DNA of 64,000 bases from Winogradskyella forsetii (GCF_013394595.1 NZ_CP053348.1:1364001-1428000), one strand, 5' to 3'; positions 26,488-36,038 are shown, counted from the first letter of the stretch. Notes: generated from the sequence alone by a model not told the origin. Translations and numbers: made by a program.

Positions 26488-27687
26488 TTATGTTCGTTTA
26501 AAATGTTCTATTTTTTTATTCAATTCTATGAGCTCTTGCTCGTTGTGCTGTGTTTTCGACTTTAAAAAGACTATGTAATCCACTAAAGCTTTGGTGTCTT
26601 CCTTTGAGTTGCTCGATTTGGCCGAGAGTTTATCGATAAAACCAGAATTAAACTGATTGGTTTCCAAATAATAATGGCTTCTTACAAACTCTAAAAAGTA
26701 TTGAATTTTCTTTTCAATTATATTAGTGAAATCGCCATGTTGATAATATAGTTCTCCAATAGTTTGGGTAAAATCAACGGTTGCATTTTCGAGTTTGTTG
26801 ATGACGGGAATAATGCGTTGTTTGCGTTTTCCCCTAAAAATAACAAAGAGCATTAAACCAAACATGCTAATGTAAAATGCCCATTTTAATGCCGTATTAG
26901 TCAAAATGAAACGCAATGGACTTGTAATGATCTTTCGTCCGCTTTTATAATTATTATCCCAAATAATTTGCTGCTTTGGCATGTACGATAACACGGTGGC
27001 CGCATAATCTTCTTTGTCGTCCAATAGATGGTAATTGGTAAAAGCAAAGGGATTGGTATGAAGAATGAATTGCCCATTGTTTTCACCAAGGTCAATTTTA
27101 ATGAGGTTGGGATGGGTTTCGTCTAACTCATCTTCATTTTTAGTGGTTATGGTTCCTAAAACTGTAGTTCTTAAGGTATCAATGGATTCAAAAAAACTGT
27201 TTTCAATGACATCTTTATAAATTCTGTTATTGGCTTGTAAGCTTGGACTTGTAAATTTAGTATCAGCTTCTTTTCGGTATATATTGGTATATTGTCGCTG
27301 TACACTTACATTTAAAGTATCTAATACATTGCCATAAAAATAGGTGCTGCTGATAAAAACGGTATTGCCATCTTCAACAAATTTCAATAGTGTTTCGGAC
27401 TCTTCTTTATCGAAACTAATCTGGTCATTAATAAAAATCACGGATTTAGGTTCTGAAAACGATTCATCTTTAAGATATTCATAAATAGATTTTTCAGCGA
27501 CCAGAACGTCGCCTTCAGAAAATGTTTCCAATTCATTAAAAAGCACATAACAGCCCAAAGGAATTTTATCCATTGCAGAATAGGAATTTCGCCAGTTTAA
27601 GGCTTTTGGTTTGGTAACTTCGGCGATCATCATAAAAACAATCACAGCACCGATAATATAGAGCGCAATTTTAGAACGCTTATCCAT
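26488..27687 (-). CDS. DUF4350 membrane protein
   Basis: 399 residues. An N-terminal membrane helix (about 8-24), a periplasmic GATase-like DUF4350 domain (CYVLFNELETF; VFINDQISFDKEESETLLKFVEDGNTVFISSTYF), then a membrane helix near 280 and a helical C-terminus. Six bases upstream of MoxR and overlapping the DUF4129 gene by 8 bp, so one operon. Confidence 0.85.
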   Translation of the reverse strand: MDKRSKIALYIIGAVIVFMMIAEVTKPKALNWRNSYSAMDKIPLGCYVLFNELETFSEGDVLVAEKSIYEYLKDESFSEPKSVIFINDQISFDKEESETLLKFVEDGNTVFISSTYFYGNVLDTLNVSVQRQYTNIYRKEADTKFTSPSLQANNRIYKDVIENSFFESIDTLRTTVLGTITTKNEDELDETHPNLIKIDLGENNGQFILHTNPFAFTNYHLLDDKEDYAATVLSYMPKQQIIWDNNYKSGRKIITSPLRFILTNTALKWAFYISMFGLMLFVIFRGKRKQRIIPVINKLENATVDFTQTIGELYYQHGDFTNIIEKKIQYFLEFVRSHYYLETNQFNSGFIDKLSAKSSNSKEDTKALVDYIVFLKSKTQHNEQELIELNKKIEHFKRT

Positions 27688-28408
27688 GTTGGTTTGTTTT
27701 TATGAGTTGATTAAAATCGACTTCATTTTTGTTATAGCGCGCTTCGTCTATTGGAAATTCACCATACCAAACATAATCGTAGATATAAGATACACGCTTA
27801 AATAAAGTTTTGAGTTGACCGTCCTTTATTTCATTTAAATAATCTGTATTTGTCTTTTCGTAATGCCATTCAATAAGTTGCTTGTTGGCAAGGGATTTTA
27901 GTGATTTGAGATAGAGGTAGCGCGTTGCTAATCTGTAGTTGCTGTTTTTTAAGGCTTTTGAAATCAGTTTATCAAAATCTATTTGTTCTATGTTTTCTTC
28001 CACATAACTAAATCCCTCAATAGCTGCGGTTTCAGTTTTAAAAACGGAGCTCACAGGGTTTTCCAACAGAAATTTAATCAAAAGGTATAAAACGATAATT
28101 CCTAATAATCCATAGACGATATATTCCAAGGTTTGGTAATCCACAAAATCGATATCGAAACCAAAAATATCGCCCAACCAGTTAAAGAATTTTCTGAGAA
28201 TGCGTTGCATGAGGTTGATACCTCCAGTGTCATTTATAGAATAATTGAAATCATCGCCAGTGTAATTGTCTTTAAAATTATCTTTAAAATAAGTGACATC
28301 GAGATTAGACGAGTCTTTTTTGACAATAGCATCTTGAGCCCAAATTAAAGTGGAACCGAAAGCCGTCATTAAAAACGTGTTGATATGTTTGAGCTGAAAC
28401 TTACTCAT
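27680..28408 (-). CDS. DUF4129 membrane protein
   Basis: 242 residues from the ATG at 28408 (in-frame TTG at 28426). A signal segment, an acidic periplasmic part, one membrane helix near residues 95-115, and the DUF4129 domain with ALKNSNYRLATRYLYLKSLKSLANKQLIEWHYEKTNTDYLNE. The start overlaps the stop of the membrane gene upstream (ATGAGTAA, 8 bp). Typical member of the MoxR/DUF58 cluster. Confidence 0.85.
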   Translation of the reverse strand: MSKFQLKHINTFLMTAFGSTLIWAQDAIVKKDSSNLDVTYFKDNFKDNYTGDDFNYSINDTGGINLMQRILRKFFNWLGDIFGFDIDFVDYQTLEYIVYGLLGIIVLYLLIKFLLENPVSSVFKTETAAIEGFSYVEENIEQIDFDKLISKALKNSNYRLATRYLYLKSLKSLANKQLIEWHYEKTNTDYLNEIKDGQLKTLFKRVSYIYDYVWYGEFPIDEARYNKNEVDFNQLIKTNQHG

Positions 28409-29321
28409 TAACACCAATTTGGTCAATTTTCTTTTGCAGAAATAGATTGTATTTCATTTCATTGAGATTGTAGTATAGAATTCCATAGGATATCTGCGAT
28501 AAGGCTTGTGCATAAATAAACGACAATAAAAATGCAGCAAAACCAAGTGTAAATACAATAGTTGCAAAAGTGCTAGTGGCTATATCGACATTGCTTTCAA
28601 CAGAGAAATAAACATAGATACCAATAATAACACTGGGAATTGAAATGATTAAAAGGGTAATCATGGTGTTTAGGATGCCAATGACCAATCCATATAATAC
28701 GACACGCCAAAAATTTGACATGGTGAAGCTGAACCCTTCGGAAAGTGCATCTCCAATACTTTTTCGGGTTGAAAAAATAGCCATGAAAGTTAATCCAAAA
28801 ATGGCGTTTAGGGTAAAGTTTAAACCATATTGAGCTAACATACCCAGTAATGGAATAAAGGCTAAAATCATTGAAATGACTACATAAGCAATGATCATCA
28901 ATCCGCCAATGAGGATAAAAACGACAATGGTTCCGAGGTTGTTTAAGATACTTTTCCAAATGCGTTTGGATTCTATGTCTCCTTCATGTTTAACATAATC
29001 GGCCACATAGGCGCTAGAAAAGCTATAGTTGATCAATGCCGTTACAAAGATGATTAAAATAAGAATAACTGCACCAGCAATAAAATAGCCGTCCGTGGCG
29101 ATATTAGAGCCCATCCCAAATCGGAAATCTTGACTCGCCAAGCCCATAAAACCTGTAACTAAAAGGTATGAGCATATCAGCGTGAGCACAATACTAGCAG
29201 CATTGTATCTGAGATAAAGATTGGTGTAGGCTTTAAAATTGTGCTTCAGGAATAAAAAGTAGGTATTTATAATATCGCCAAACGTACTTCTTGTTCTTAA
29301 TTCAATATACTTTTCGTTCAC
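28401..29321 (-). CDS. multi-pass membrane protein of the MoxR cluster
   Basis: 306 residues with about six membrane helices and a cytoplasmic N-terminus (ELRTRSTFGDIINTYFLFLKHNFKAYTNLYLRY). It resembles DUF4013-like/GDPD-membrane-domain proteins found at this position in flavobacteria. It overlaps the SpoIIM gene by 4 bp (ATGA) and the DUF4129 gene by 8 bp. Function unknown. Confidence 0.75.
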   Translation of the reverse strand: MNEKYIELRTRSTFGDIINTYFLFLKHNFKAYTNLYLRYNAASIVLTLICSYLLVTGFMGLASQDFRFGMGSNIATDGYFIAGAVILILIIFVTALINYSFSSAYVADYVKHEGDIESKRIWKSILNNLGTIVVFILIGGLMIIAYVVISMILAFIPLLGMLAQYGLNFTLNAIFGLTFMAIFSTRKSIGDALSEGFSFTMSNFWRVVLYGLVIGILNTMITLLIISIPSVIIGIYVYFSVESNVDIATSTFATIVFTLGFAAFLLSFIYAQALSQISYGILYYNLNEMKYNLFLQKKIDQIGVNE

Positions 29322-30325
29322 GTTAATAGGGATTTGGGATGCGTTTGTGATGTGGCTTCGAGCGGTTTTATATGGCTTGCTTTATTCAGCGCAATCGGAT
29401 AAATGATATAGTAATAAACAATTAAAAATAAAGATAAAAAGATGATGCCATAGGCTAAAAACCAAGGCATTTGCTCGCCATAACGGGTTATAAATCCTTC
29501 GATGAATCCGGCAACAATAAAGAATGGAATAGTGCTCACCACAATTTTTAATCCGTCTTTTGCACCTTTCATAAATGCGACACGTCTGGAATAGGTTTTA
29601 GGAAACAAAAAGCTATTTCCCATTACCAAACCAGCACAGCCAGCGATAACTATAACTGAAATTTCAATCGTTCCATGTAGCCAAACCGTTGAGGTTTTTT
29701 CCAAAATACCGTAATTATAAAAGAAAGTAATAAATGCGCCTAACATAATGCCATTACTAAAAAGTACATAAATAGTTCCAACGCTAAAAATCGCGCCACA
29801 GGCGAAAGCGATAATCGCAACTCTAATATTATTTATGGTAATTCCTAAGAACGTTCCAACTTGACTACCGCTTTTATAAACAGCCATGGGTTCGCCTTTT
29901 TCAATATTTTCTAAAGTCATATTGACATAACCATCGCCTAAAATTAAGCGAATAAACGAGTCGTCATTCAAGGTAGAAACAGCACCAATAGTTACTGCTG
30001 CCATAAAAATTAGAAAGGCGTAGAGCAAGGTTTTATGATATTGATAAAAAAATAGAGGAAACTCTTCAAGCCAGAACGACACAATTTTATTTTTTGACTC
30101 TTTTTTGGTAATATAAATCTTTTGGTGTGCTTGTGAAGCCAACGAATTTAAGTACAGCAAAGTCTTGCTCCCAGGATAATAGGTTTGAGCATAAGACAGA
30201 TCGTTGGTAAGTTGAATATAGTAAGAAGCTAAGTCATCAGGTTTTATTTTCGCATTATTCTCTAATGCGTTTTCAAAACCAATCCATTTTTCCTTATTTT
30301 GCTTCACGAAAGACGCTTCGCGCAT
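29318..30325 (-). CDS. SpoIIM (stage II sporulation protein M) family membrane protein
   Basis: 335 residues. A soluble N-terminus (MREASFVKQNKEKWIGFENALE), then helices with the conserved block VGTFLGITINNIRVAIIAFACGAIFSVGTIYVLFSNGIMLGA and HGTIEISVIVIAGCAGLVMG. The family is named for sporulation but is widespread in non-sporulating Bacteroidota beside RDD and MoxR genes, as here. First gene of the minus-strand operon, 35 bp from the divergent RDD gene. Confidence 0.9.
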   Translation of the reverse strand: MREASFVKQNKEKWIGFENALENNAKIKPDDLASYYIQLTNDLSYAQTYYPGSKTLLYLNSLASQAHQKIYITKKESKNKIVSFWLEEFPLFFYQYHKTLLYAFLIFMAAVTIGAVSTLNDDSFIRLILGDGYVNMTLENIEKGEPMAVYKSGSQVGTFLGITINNIRVAIIAFACGAIFSVGTIYVLFSNGIMLGAFITFFYNYGILEKTSTVWLHGTIEISVIVIAGCAGLVMGNSFLFPKTYSRRVAFMKGAKDGLKIVVSTIPFFIVAGFIEGFITRYGEQMPWFLAYGIIFLSLFLIVYYYIIYPIALNKASHIKPLEATSQTHPKSLLT

Positions 30326-30360
30326 AAATTGTTATAAATTAGAAACGAATATACATTTCA

Positions 30361-31086
30361 ATGGGCAAATTAGCAATTAACACGGCACAAAATGTCAACT
30401 TAGATTATAAGTTAATTGGTTTGGGTGAACGAATGGTCGCCTTCTTAATAGATGGAATTATTTTGATCACCTATATGACCATCATTGAAAACCTTGTTTC
30501 GGTTTCTGAAATATTTGATGCAGATAGCTGGACAAGACGTGGTTTTTTGGGCTTGTTGACCTTACCAGCACTATTTTATTCGGTCATTTGCCATATTCTT
30601 TTTGGAGGACAGACCATCGGAAAAATGATATTAAAAATAAAAGTGGTAAGCATAGATGGTTCGCCAACACAATGGTATAATTTCTTTGTGCGTTGGATGC
30701 TCAGGATTGTTGATTTGTGGATTTTTTCGCCATCAATAGGAGTTTTAAGTATTTTGTTATCGGATAAAAAACAACGTGTTGGCGATGCTGCTGCGGGAAC
30801 TGTAGTTATAAGTGTTAAGAAAAAGCACAAAATCACTAGTACTATTCTCGAAGATTTAAACGACGATTATGAACCTATTTTTAATAATGTCACCCAGTTA
30901 ACCGACAAAGATGTAAGAATTATTAAAGAGGCGTTTATCATTTCGAAAAAGAATAATGATTTTAAAACCTTAACCATTTTAAAAAATAAGATTTGCGATA
31001 CGTTGCAGATTGAATCGAAGCTGTATGATGTTCAGTTTATAGACACCATTCTTAAGGATTATAATTATTATACTCAAAATATGTAA
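30361..31086 (+). CDS. RDD family membrane protein
   Basis: 241 residues. RDD signature LGERMVAFLIDGIILITYM with Asp in the first helix, GQTIGKMILKIKVVSIDG, and SDKKQRVGDAAAGTVVI. The cytoplasmic C-terminal 80 residues are charged. Divergent from the SpoIIM operon; the pair normally travels together. Function uncertain (Na+/H+ exchange has been proposed for some RDD proteins). Confidence 0.9.
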   Translation: MGKLAINTAQNVNLDYKLIGLGERMVAFLIDGIILITYMTIIENLVSVSEIFDADSWTRRGFLGLLTLPALFYSVICHILFGGQTIGKMILKIKVVSIDGSPTQWYNFFVRWMLRIVDLWIFSPSIGVLSILLSDKKQRVGDAAAGTVVISVKKKHKITSTILEDLNDDYEPIFNNVTQLTDKDVRIIKEAFIISKKNNDFKTLTILKNKICDTLQIESKLYDVQFIDTILKDYNYYTQNM

Positions 31087-31089
31087 GCA

Positions 31090-31227
31090 GAGAGCAGCTT
31101 TTTCTCTTTCAGAAAAAGTTAGCGAATCGCTTATGCTGAGCGAAGCCGAAGTATCTAAGAGAGCAGCTTTTTCTCTTTCAGAAAAAGTTAGCGAATCGCT
31201 TATGCTGAGCGAAGCCGAAGTATCTAA
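31090..31227. repeat. two perfect 69-bp tandem copies plus a degenerate third
   Basis: The unit starting GAGAGCAGCTTTTTCTCTTT is repeated exactly at 31090-31158 and 31159-31227; a diverged partial copy follows from 31228. Each unit contains AGAAAAAG/CTTTTTCT self-complementarity and the dispersed GAGCGAAGCCGAAG element common in flavobacterial intergenic DNA. Downstream (31345-31440) lie other dispersed-repeat pieces such as TTCCTGGGAATGCAGGAA. Confidence 0.85.
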
Positions 31228-31459
31228 GAGAACCACTTTTTCTATTTCTGAAAAAGTGTGATTAGCCTGTCCTGAGCGGAGTCGAAGGACTTATACTGAG
31301 CATTACCGAGAAACAAAATGTATTTTGTTACGAAAGTACCAAACAACGTTTGCCGAAGTAGCTCAAAGAACCAAATTCCTGGGAATGCAGGAATTCCAAG
31401 TATCGAATGGATTCCTCATCAAGTGCGGAATGACAAAAAAATAACACTATTATTCAAGA

Positions 31460-32068
31460 ATGTTTTTTCAAATCATAGACATATTAGGAACCATAGCTTT
31501 CGCCATTTCAGGGGCATTAGTTGCCATGAACAAGCGTATGGATCCCTTCGGAGTGCTCATAATTGCTTTTGTAACTGCCGTTGGTGGTGGCACCTTGCGT
31601 GATGTTATGATTGGCGTTGAACCCGTGTCATGGATGCGGAACATGACCTTTGTTTACGTTATTATGGGTTCTGCTGTGTTTGCGGTTGTTTTTAGAAAGC
31701 GTATTAGTTACCTTCGGAAATCCCTGTTTTTATTCGATACCATTGGTATTTCGCTATATACAGTGGTTGGCATCGAAACCGGACTTATTGCAGGTCTGCA
31801 TCCTTTAGTCTGTATTGCATTAGGTACCATGACGGCTTGTTTCGGTGGTGTCTTAAGAGATATATTGTGTAATGAAATTCCTGTGATTTTCAGGAAGGAG
31901 ATTTATGCCACGGCTTGTATTTTGGGAGGTCTTACTTATTTTTTACTGTCCCAGTTCTTTGAGGATAGAAATTTTCTGTTTGTTATTGTTGCAATCGTGG
32001 TTATTACGATACGTTTAGTTGCCGTTCGCTTTAAAATTAGTTTACCTAGTTTGTATCGGAAGGAGTAA
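31460..32068 (+). CDS. TRIC-type (YicG/UPF0126) cation channel family protein
   Basis: 202 residues, seven predicted membrane helices in two repeats. IIDILGTIAFAISGALVAMNKRMDPFGVLIIAFVTAVGGGTLRD and the second repeat IETGLIAGLHPLVCIALGTMTACFGGVLRDI each carry the GGG/FGGxLRD motif of bacterial trimeric intracellular cation channels. Inner membrane, K+/cation conduction by homology. Monocistronic. Confidence 0.92.
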   Translation: MFFQIIDILGTIAFAISGALVAMNKRMDPFGVLIIAFVTAVGGGTLRDVMIGVEPVSWMRNMTFVYVIMGSAVFAVVFRKRISYLRKSLFLFDTIGISLYTVVGIETGLIAGLHPLVCIALGTMTACFGGVLRDILCNEIPVIFRKEIYATACILGGLTYFLLSQFFEDRNFLFVIVAIVVITIRLVAVRFKISLPSLYRKE

Positions 32069-32151
32069 TGAAGGATCAGGAATTTGATACGATAAATTAG
32101 TCTGAATTTATTTCAATAAGCGTTCTGTTTTCTTTTGTTGGACTTCATAAT

Positions 32152-32604
32152 TTAGAAGTGCATTTTCATGCCTTCATGAGTCGCTTTAAGCCCTAAATCT
32201 TCATAAAATTGAATAGCTTTTGGTCTTTTTTTGTCGGTTGTTAATTGCAGTAAATGTGCTTTTCGTTCTTTGGCTCTATTTATGGCCCACTCAAACATTG
32301 TTTTCCCAATGCCAAGTCCTCTTTTGTCTTTTCTGATTCTTACCGCTTCAATTTGTGCTCTAATTCCACCTCTATAGGTGAGGTATTGAATAAAGGATAA
32401 TTGAAGTGTACCAATAATTTCAGCATTTTCGTTTTCTACAACTATGAGTTCTTGGTTGTCGTCTGCGTTGATATTTTCAAAGGCTTTTAGATATTCTTCT
32501 GGTAATGGAGTTTTGAAATTTTCCCTTTGTTGGCCGAGTTCATCATCGGCAATCATTGCTACAATGGCTGAGATATCGTTTTTTGTTGCTTTTCTGAAGG
32601 TCAT
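32152..32604 (-). CDS. GNAT family N-acetyltransferase
   Basis: 150 residues. The acetyl-CoA site RIRKDKRGLGIGKTMFEWAINRAKE (RGLGIG) and an upstream strand IIGTLQLSFIQYLTYRGG identify a GNAT fold; a C-terminal FYEDLGLKAT motif is typical. Substrate unknown. Cytoplasmic, monocistronic. Confidence 0.9.
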   Translation of the reverse strand: MTFRKATKNDISAIVAMIADDELGQQRENFKTPLPEEYLKAFENINADDNQELIVVENENAEIIGTLQLSFIQYLTYRGGIRAQIEAVRIRKDKRGLGIGKTMFEWAINRAKERKAHLLQLTTDKKRPKAIQFYEDLGLKATHEGMKMHF

Positions 32605-33003
32605 GGTTGGTTCTGAATGAAAATTAGTTTGCTTTAATGTAAGGTCCTTAAATCTGGTTACAGATTATTGATTGTCTAGAAACTTCACGACTTATAATTT
32701 CTCTACTACTAGTAATGGAATATAATGAATTTTAAACCGTCGATACCGAAAATCAGGATGTTCAAAATCAGGAATAGCATAATTGTTCCAATCAATCAAA
32801 TATTTCTTTTTTCTCAAGGTTCTAATTTAGATTACGGTTTTTGGACATTTTTGAAAAAAGTTCATAGGTTGTGTTGAAAAACGTTTTTTTTTTTTATATG
32901 GATGCTTCAATGGTGTGCTAATATGTTTATGCACGACTAACAATAAATCATTATATAACCCTCTAAATTTTTTAAAATAAATAAGTTACTTTTCCCATTT
33001 AAT
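32605..33003. other. intergenic, AT-rich
   Basis: About 400 bases with a T14 run near 32883. No ORF, hairpin or promoter was recognised with confidence. Confidence 0.3.
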
Positions 33004-33789
33004 TTAAGGGTGAAGTTCAACTTTAACACGATTTTCAATTGGAGAAACCAAAGAGCCAAATTGATTAAAAATGGCAACATCGGCAGCATCACGACCAAAG
33101 CCAAGAACAACATAACCTCCTGGAGAGCCTACTTGAGTGGCATCAAAAGTATACCAACGGTTACCAATATAGGCCTCAAACCAAGCATGCATATCCATTG
33201 GTTCCAAATTGTGTAAATAACCAACTACAATACGTGCTGGGATGCTTAAACTACGGCAAAGTGCAATACCTAAATGGGCCAAATCCCTACATACACCAAA
33301 CTGTCTATTGTTAACTTGAACGGCTGATAAGGGTTGATTATTACTGCCAGGCAGATACTCAATGTTGTTGTGCAACCAATTTGTAATTGCTGAAACTTGG
33401 TTGTAGCCCATTATTTGGCCTTTGGTAATAGCTGTACTCATTTCATTAAAAAGATCAGACTCGCAGTATCTACTTGGTAAAAGATAACTTAGTACGGCGT
33501 CTGGTAAATTCTGGATTTCAATAAATGGTTCGCCAAAGCCTTGATCTATAAAATTAGAGGTTACAACATCTGAAGACGTAGAAATTGAGAACATTCCAGG
33601 TTGGGCAATTAATCGTTGACACAGATTGCCATAATTGTCCGTGAATTCGAAAACCGGTGTACTTGGTGTAATTTTATATTCTTCTCTTTCTACCCATTGT
33701 TGGCTGCCACTACGTGGCCTTAACATAAAAATAAATGGGGTTGGCTCAAAAATCTCAAACTTTAAATCACAGCTCGTACGTAAGCGCAT
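33004..33789 (-). CDS. transglutaminase-like cysteine protein
   Basis: 261 residues. A bacterial transglutaminase N-terminal beta domain (FEPTPFIFMLRPRSG), then the core with NNRQFGVCRDLAHLG (Cys167), MDMHAWFEAYIG (His201) and WYTFDATQ (Asp216), a complete catalytic triad. Such proteins are cytoplasmic amidases or proteases of unknown substrate. No signal peptide. Confidence 0.9.
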   Translation of the reverse strand: MRLRTSCDLKFEIFEPTPFIFMLRPRSGSQQWVEREEYKITPSTPVFEFTDNYGNLCQRLIAQPGMFSISTSSDVVTSNFIDQGFGEPFIEIQNLPDAVLSYLLPSRYCESDLFNEMSTAITKGQIMGYNQVSAITNWLHNNIEYLPGSNNQPLSAVQVNNRQFGVCRDLAHLGIALCRSLSIPARIVVGYLHNLEPMDMHAWFEAYIGNRWYTFDATQVGSPGGYVVLGFGRDAADVAIFNQFGSLVSPIENRVKVELHP

Positions 33790-34030
33790 ATATCATTTTT
33801 TTAAGACTATAATTATACAATAAAGACTGGGCCAATTCTAAATAAGTTAACTCGTAATTTGCTAACACAAATTTCGATTATTTTATATTAACAGCAGCTA
33901 TTAACAGAAACTCTTAGTTACTATTTTTTAATTGCTAAAGTGTCGATTTTCGCTGTCGCATAATTTTTAATTTGGCCGACATGAAAAAAGCTTAAATAGT
34001 GTCTAACTTTTTTGGGTGCAGTTCAAAAAT
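33790..34030. other. intergenic boundary before the cassette array
   Basis: AT-rich, no ORF. The first recognisable half-site of the cassette-associated repeat begins at about 34031. Confidence 0.3.
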
Positions 34031-34105
34031 CACGAGTCCCGATAGCTATCGGGATTCGTAAGTAGGCTAGAACAGTAGCAATTAATTTTATACGGTGTTA
34101 CCCAA
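34031..34105. repeat. attC-like site A (half-site, array edge)
   Basis: It contains the conserved arm AGCAATTAATTTTATACGGTGTT and ends GTTACCCAA (34097-34105). The other arm is absent, as expected at the end of an array. It includes the 16-bp palindrome CCCGATAGCTATCGGG at 34038-34053. Confidence 0.65.
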
Positions 34106-34112
34106 CTTTTTT

Positions 34113-34829
34113 TTAAATTGGATTATATTCAGTTATTTTAAAATTGTTAGAATTCAAATCCACATATTTGTAATGAACAATATCTTTTTTGTCAAATTCT
34201 CCGTCTTTATTTGTGTCCTCTATCGTTCTGAAGTAAAGTCTATTTTTTGACTCAATTATTTTCCAATCAATAAGTTCTTTATTGTTGTCAGTCAATTTTC
34301 TAAAGTCAGTTCCATTAATACTACTGATATACAATGTATTTACATCACTAAAGTCAAGTTTTCCATCTTGATTCGTGTCTTTGTCGGTTACTTCGTAAAC
34401 TAATAACTGTTTTTTAGTATTATCGAATACTTTTCTCAAAAATGAAAGTGATTTTATTTTGATTATATTTTCGGTAAGAGATGATAGTTTTTCAGAATCT
34501 ATATGCTGGAATTTAACATTGCTTAAATCCCCTGTTATTCTGTAACCTCCATAATTTGAAATCTTAAAATTGTTAGACCCATATCGAGAAGATTTGTAAA
34601 TAATTTTTCCTCTATTGTCTTCTATTCTAAAATCTCCAATTGGATGAATTAAATAATCAGTACTATCTATTTGAATTGGTAAATCTGATATTTCAATAAA
34701 TGTTGTGTCTTTTTTCAATTCAGGAATTTCATTTCCGTTATTTTCAGCGTGTACAATTTTTGGTTTATTTTCTTTTCCGCAAGAAGCGAAAAGCAAAATT
34801 GTAAGTCCTAAAATCAGCGTGTTTTTCAT
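34113..34829 (-). CDS. cassette gene: lipoprotein with two EF-hand-like loops
   Basis: 238 residues. Lipobox LLFASC at residue 17. Two Ca2+-loop motifs, DTNQDGKLDFSD and DTNKDGEFDKKD, lie in the C-terminal half. Probably a surface or periplasmic calcium-binding lipoprotein; partner unknown. Cassette gene: GTTACCCAA (34097-34105) before its stop and TTGGGTAAC (34954-34962) after its start form a private 9-bp inverted pair. Confidence 0.7.
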   Translation of the reverse strand: MKNTLILGLTILLFASCGKENKPKIVHAENNGNEIPELKKDTTFIEISDLPIQIDSTDYLIHPIGDFRIEDNRGKIIYKSSRYGSNNFKISNYGGYRITGDLSNVKFQHIDSEKLSSLTENIIKIKSLSFLRKVFDNTKKQLLVYEVTDKDTNQDGKLDFSDVNTLYISSINGTDFRKLTDNNKELIDWKIIESKNRLYFRTIEDTNKDGEFDKKDIVHYKYVDLNSNNFKITEYNPI

Positions 34830-34953
34830 AATGTTTGTTGATTTGCTTTATTACTCAAACATAATTCTAATTTATTGATTTCAAAACTCTTAATAAGTGA
34901 AGTGTTGGTTTCAGTTAGGGAAACGTTCAATTTATACAGTTTTTCTCAAATGT

Positions 34954-35202
34954 TTGGGTAACGGCAGCCTGTCTCAAAACGTATTTTGTATCCTTGTGAA
35001 TGCGGTATTTGGATTTTTTCAAAGATACTTGTCTGAATACGCTAGCCAAAATTATAGGTTTTGAGATAGTCTGATGTAAATATATAAGATAAGTTGCGTC
35101 GATTCAGCATTAAATTTATCAAATACAAATCGAATAGTAGATCCGAGCAGATTTTAGTAAGTGGGCATGTAATAGCAATTAATTTTATACGGTGTTATAT
35201 GC
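34954..35202. repeat. attC-like site B, enlarged by a 109-bp insertion
   Basis: The left end is TTGGGTAAC, the arm ATATATAAGATAAGTTGCG, the right arm AGCAATTAATTTTATACGGTGTT, and the right end GTTATATGC (35194-35202). A 109-bp inverted-repeat element (34965-35073) sits inside the left arm. Confidence 0.6.
34965..35073. mobile_element. MITE-like 109-bp inverted-repeat element inside site B
   Basis: The ends CAGCCTGTCTCAAAAC and, read on the other strand, CAGACTATCTCAAAAC match at 14 of 16 positions. Internal arms CGTATTTTG/CAAAATTAT extend the palindrome. It has no coding capacity. No clear target duplication was seen, so mobility is inferred only from the terminal repeats. Confidence 0.5.
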
Positions 35203-35207
35203 AGTGT

Positions 35208-35810
35208 TTAATGATGAATTTCAGATACCATATTCAAATCTTTTAAGTATGTAGAATTCATTCTTAATTTATATTCATTTTCATCAAGTACACGATTGTT
35301 AGAACTACTGACAGTTTTAGTTTTTCTAATATGATTAACAAAATTTATTGTTTCATAGTGAATTTTCCCAAAATTATCCGATTTAATAGAATAGTATTTA
35401 ATTAGCTTGAACTTATTAGCTCGTAATCGAAACGAATGTTCCTTAAGTTCATTTTCATAATCATGTTTTATCGTTAAAATGTAATTTCTGATTTTAATGT
35501 CTGAAAAACTTTTTTCTTTTTCCATTCCATTAGATCCTTGAAAGTATTCAGGCGTAATTGCTTTGTCCGTTGATATTGATAAAATCTTACCGACTTTTTT
35601 CTTACTCAGATAGATTTCTAATCTATAAGGTCTAAATTGATTTACTGTATCCTGTTTGATAGTAATTGAATCAAGTACTTTATCTTTATTTAGGTAACCA
35701 ACTCTTGTCAAAACTAAGTGATTGAAGTTAGTCGCTTCTTGGGAAGTTAAATAATTTGTAAAAAGTAATAATATCAGAAAAATTATATTTTTAAAGAGTA
35801 AATTATTCAT
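35208..35810 (-). CDS. cassette gene: secreted hypothetical protein
   Basis: 200 residues with a Sec signal (LFKNIIFLILLLFTNYLTSQ). The mature part begins with LTRVGYLNKDKVLDSITIKQD, which resembles the VHD/FG-GAP-like 'DKVLDSI' strand of secreted beta proteins; otherwise unrecognised. It lies between attC-like sites B and C. The partner of its left box GTTATATGC was not found on the right, so that end has diverged. Confidence 0.55.
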   Translation of the reverse strand: MNNLLFKNIIFLILLLFTNYLTSQEATNFNHLVLTRVGYLNKDKVLDSITIKQDTVNQFRPYRLEIYLSKKKVGKILSISTDKAITPEYFQGSNGMEKEKSFSDIKIRNYILTIKHDYENELKEHSFRLRANKFKLIKYYSIKSDNFGKIHYETINFVNHIRKTKTVSSSNNRVLDENEYKLRMNSTYLKDLNMVSEIHH

Positions 35811-35919
35811 GTGTTTTGGGCTTTGTTCGTTAAGGCAAATAGTTTACAAAGTTAGAGTCACATACTTTACACTAGATTTTGACATAGCCTATTTGATACT
35901 TGTTTGTCTCTTATTTTAT

Positions 35920-36030
35920 TTTCGTTAAAGTAACCTAAAAATAAGTCTCTATAAAACACTCTCCAAATTCTGAAGGAATTTTTGTAAAAAGCACTTGCCA
36001 AAGCAATTAATTATGCATGTTATTGGCAAA
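35920..36030. repeat. attC-like site C (right part conserved)
   Basis: It contains the inner stem CAAATTC/GAAGGAATTTTTG, the arm AGCAATTAATTATGCATGTT and the right end TTGGCAAA (36023-36030). The left arm is degenerate. Confidence 0.6.
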
Positions 36031-36038
36031 TCGTGCTT

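Noticed and set aside
30979..31236. 85-residue minus-strand ORF across the 69-bp repeats
   Set aside because: It only repeats the translated tandem unit (LLDTSASLSISDSLTFSEREKAA) and overlaps the RDD gene; no family or start signal.
31090..31300. CRISPR array
   Set aside because: The repeats are directly adjacent 69-bp copies without spacers and no cas genes are present.
31318..31602. 94-residue plus-strand ORF before the TRIC gene
   Set aside because: It is made of dispersed intergenic repeats and then overlaps TRIC in another frame.
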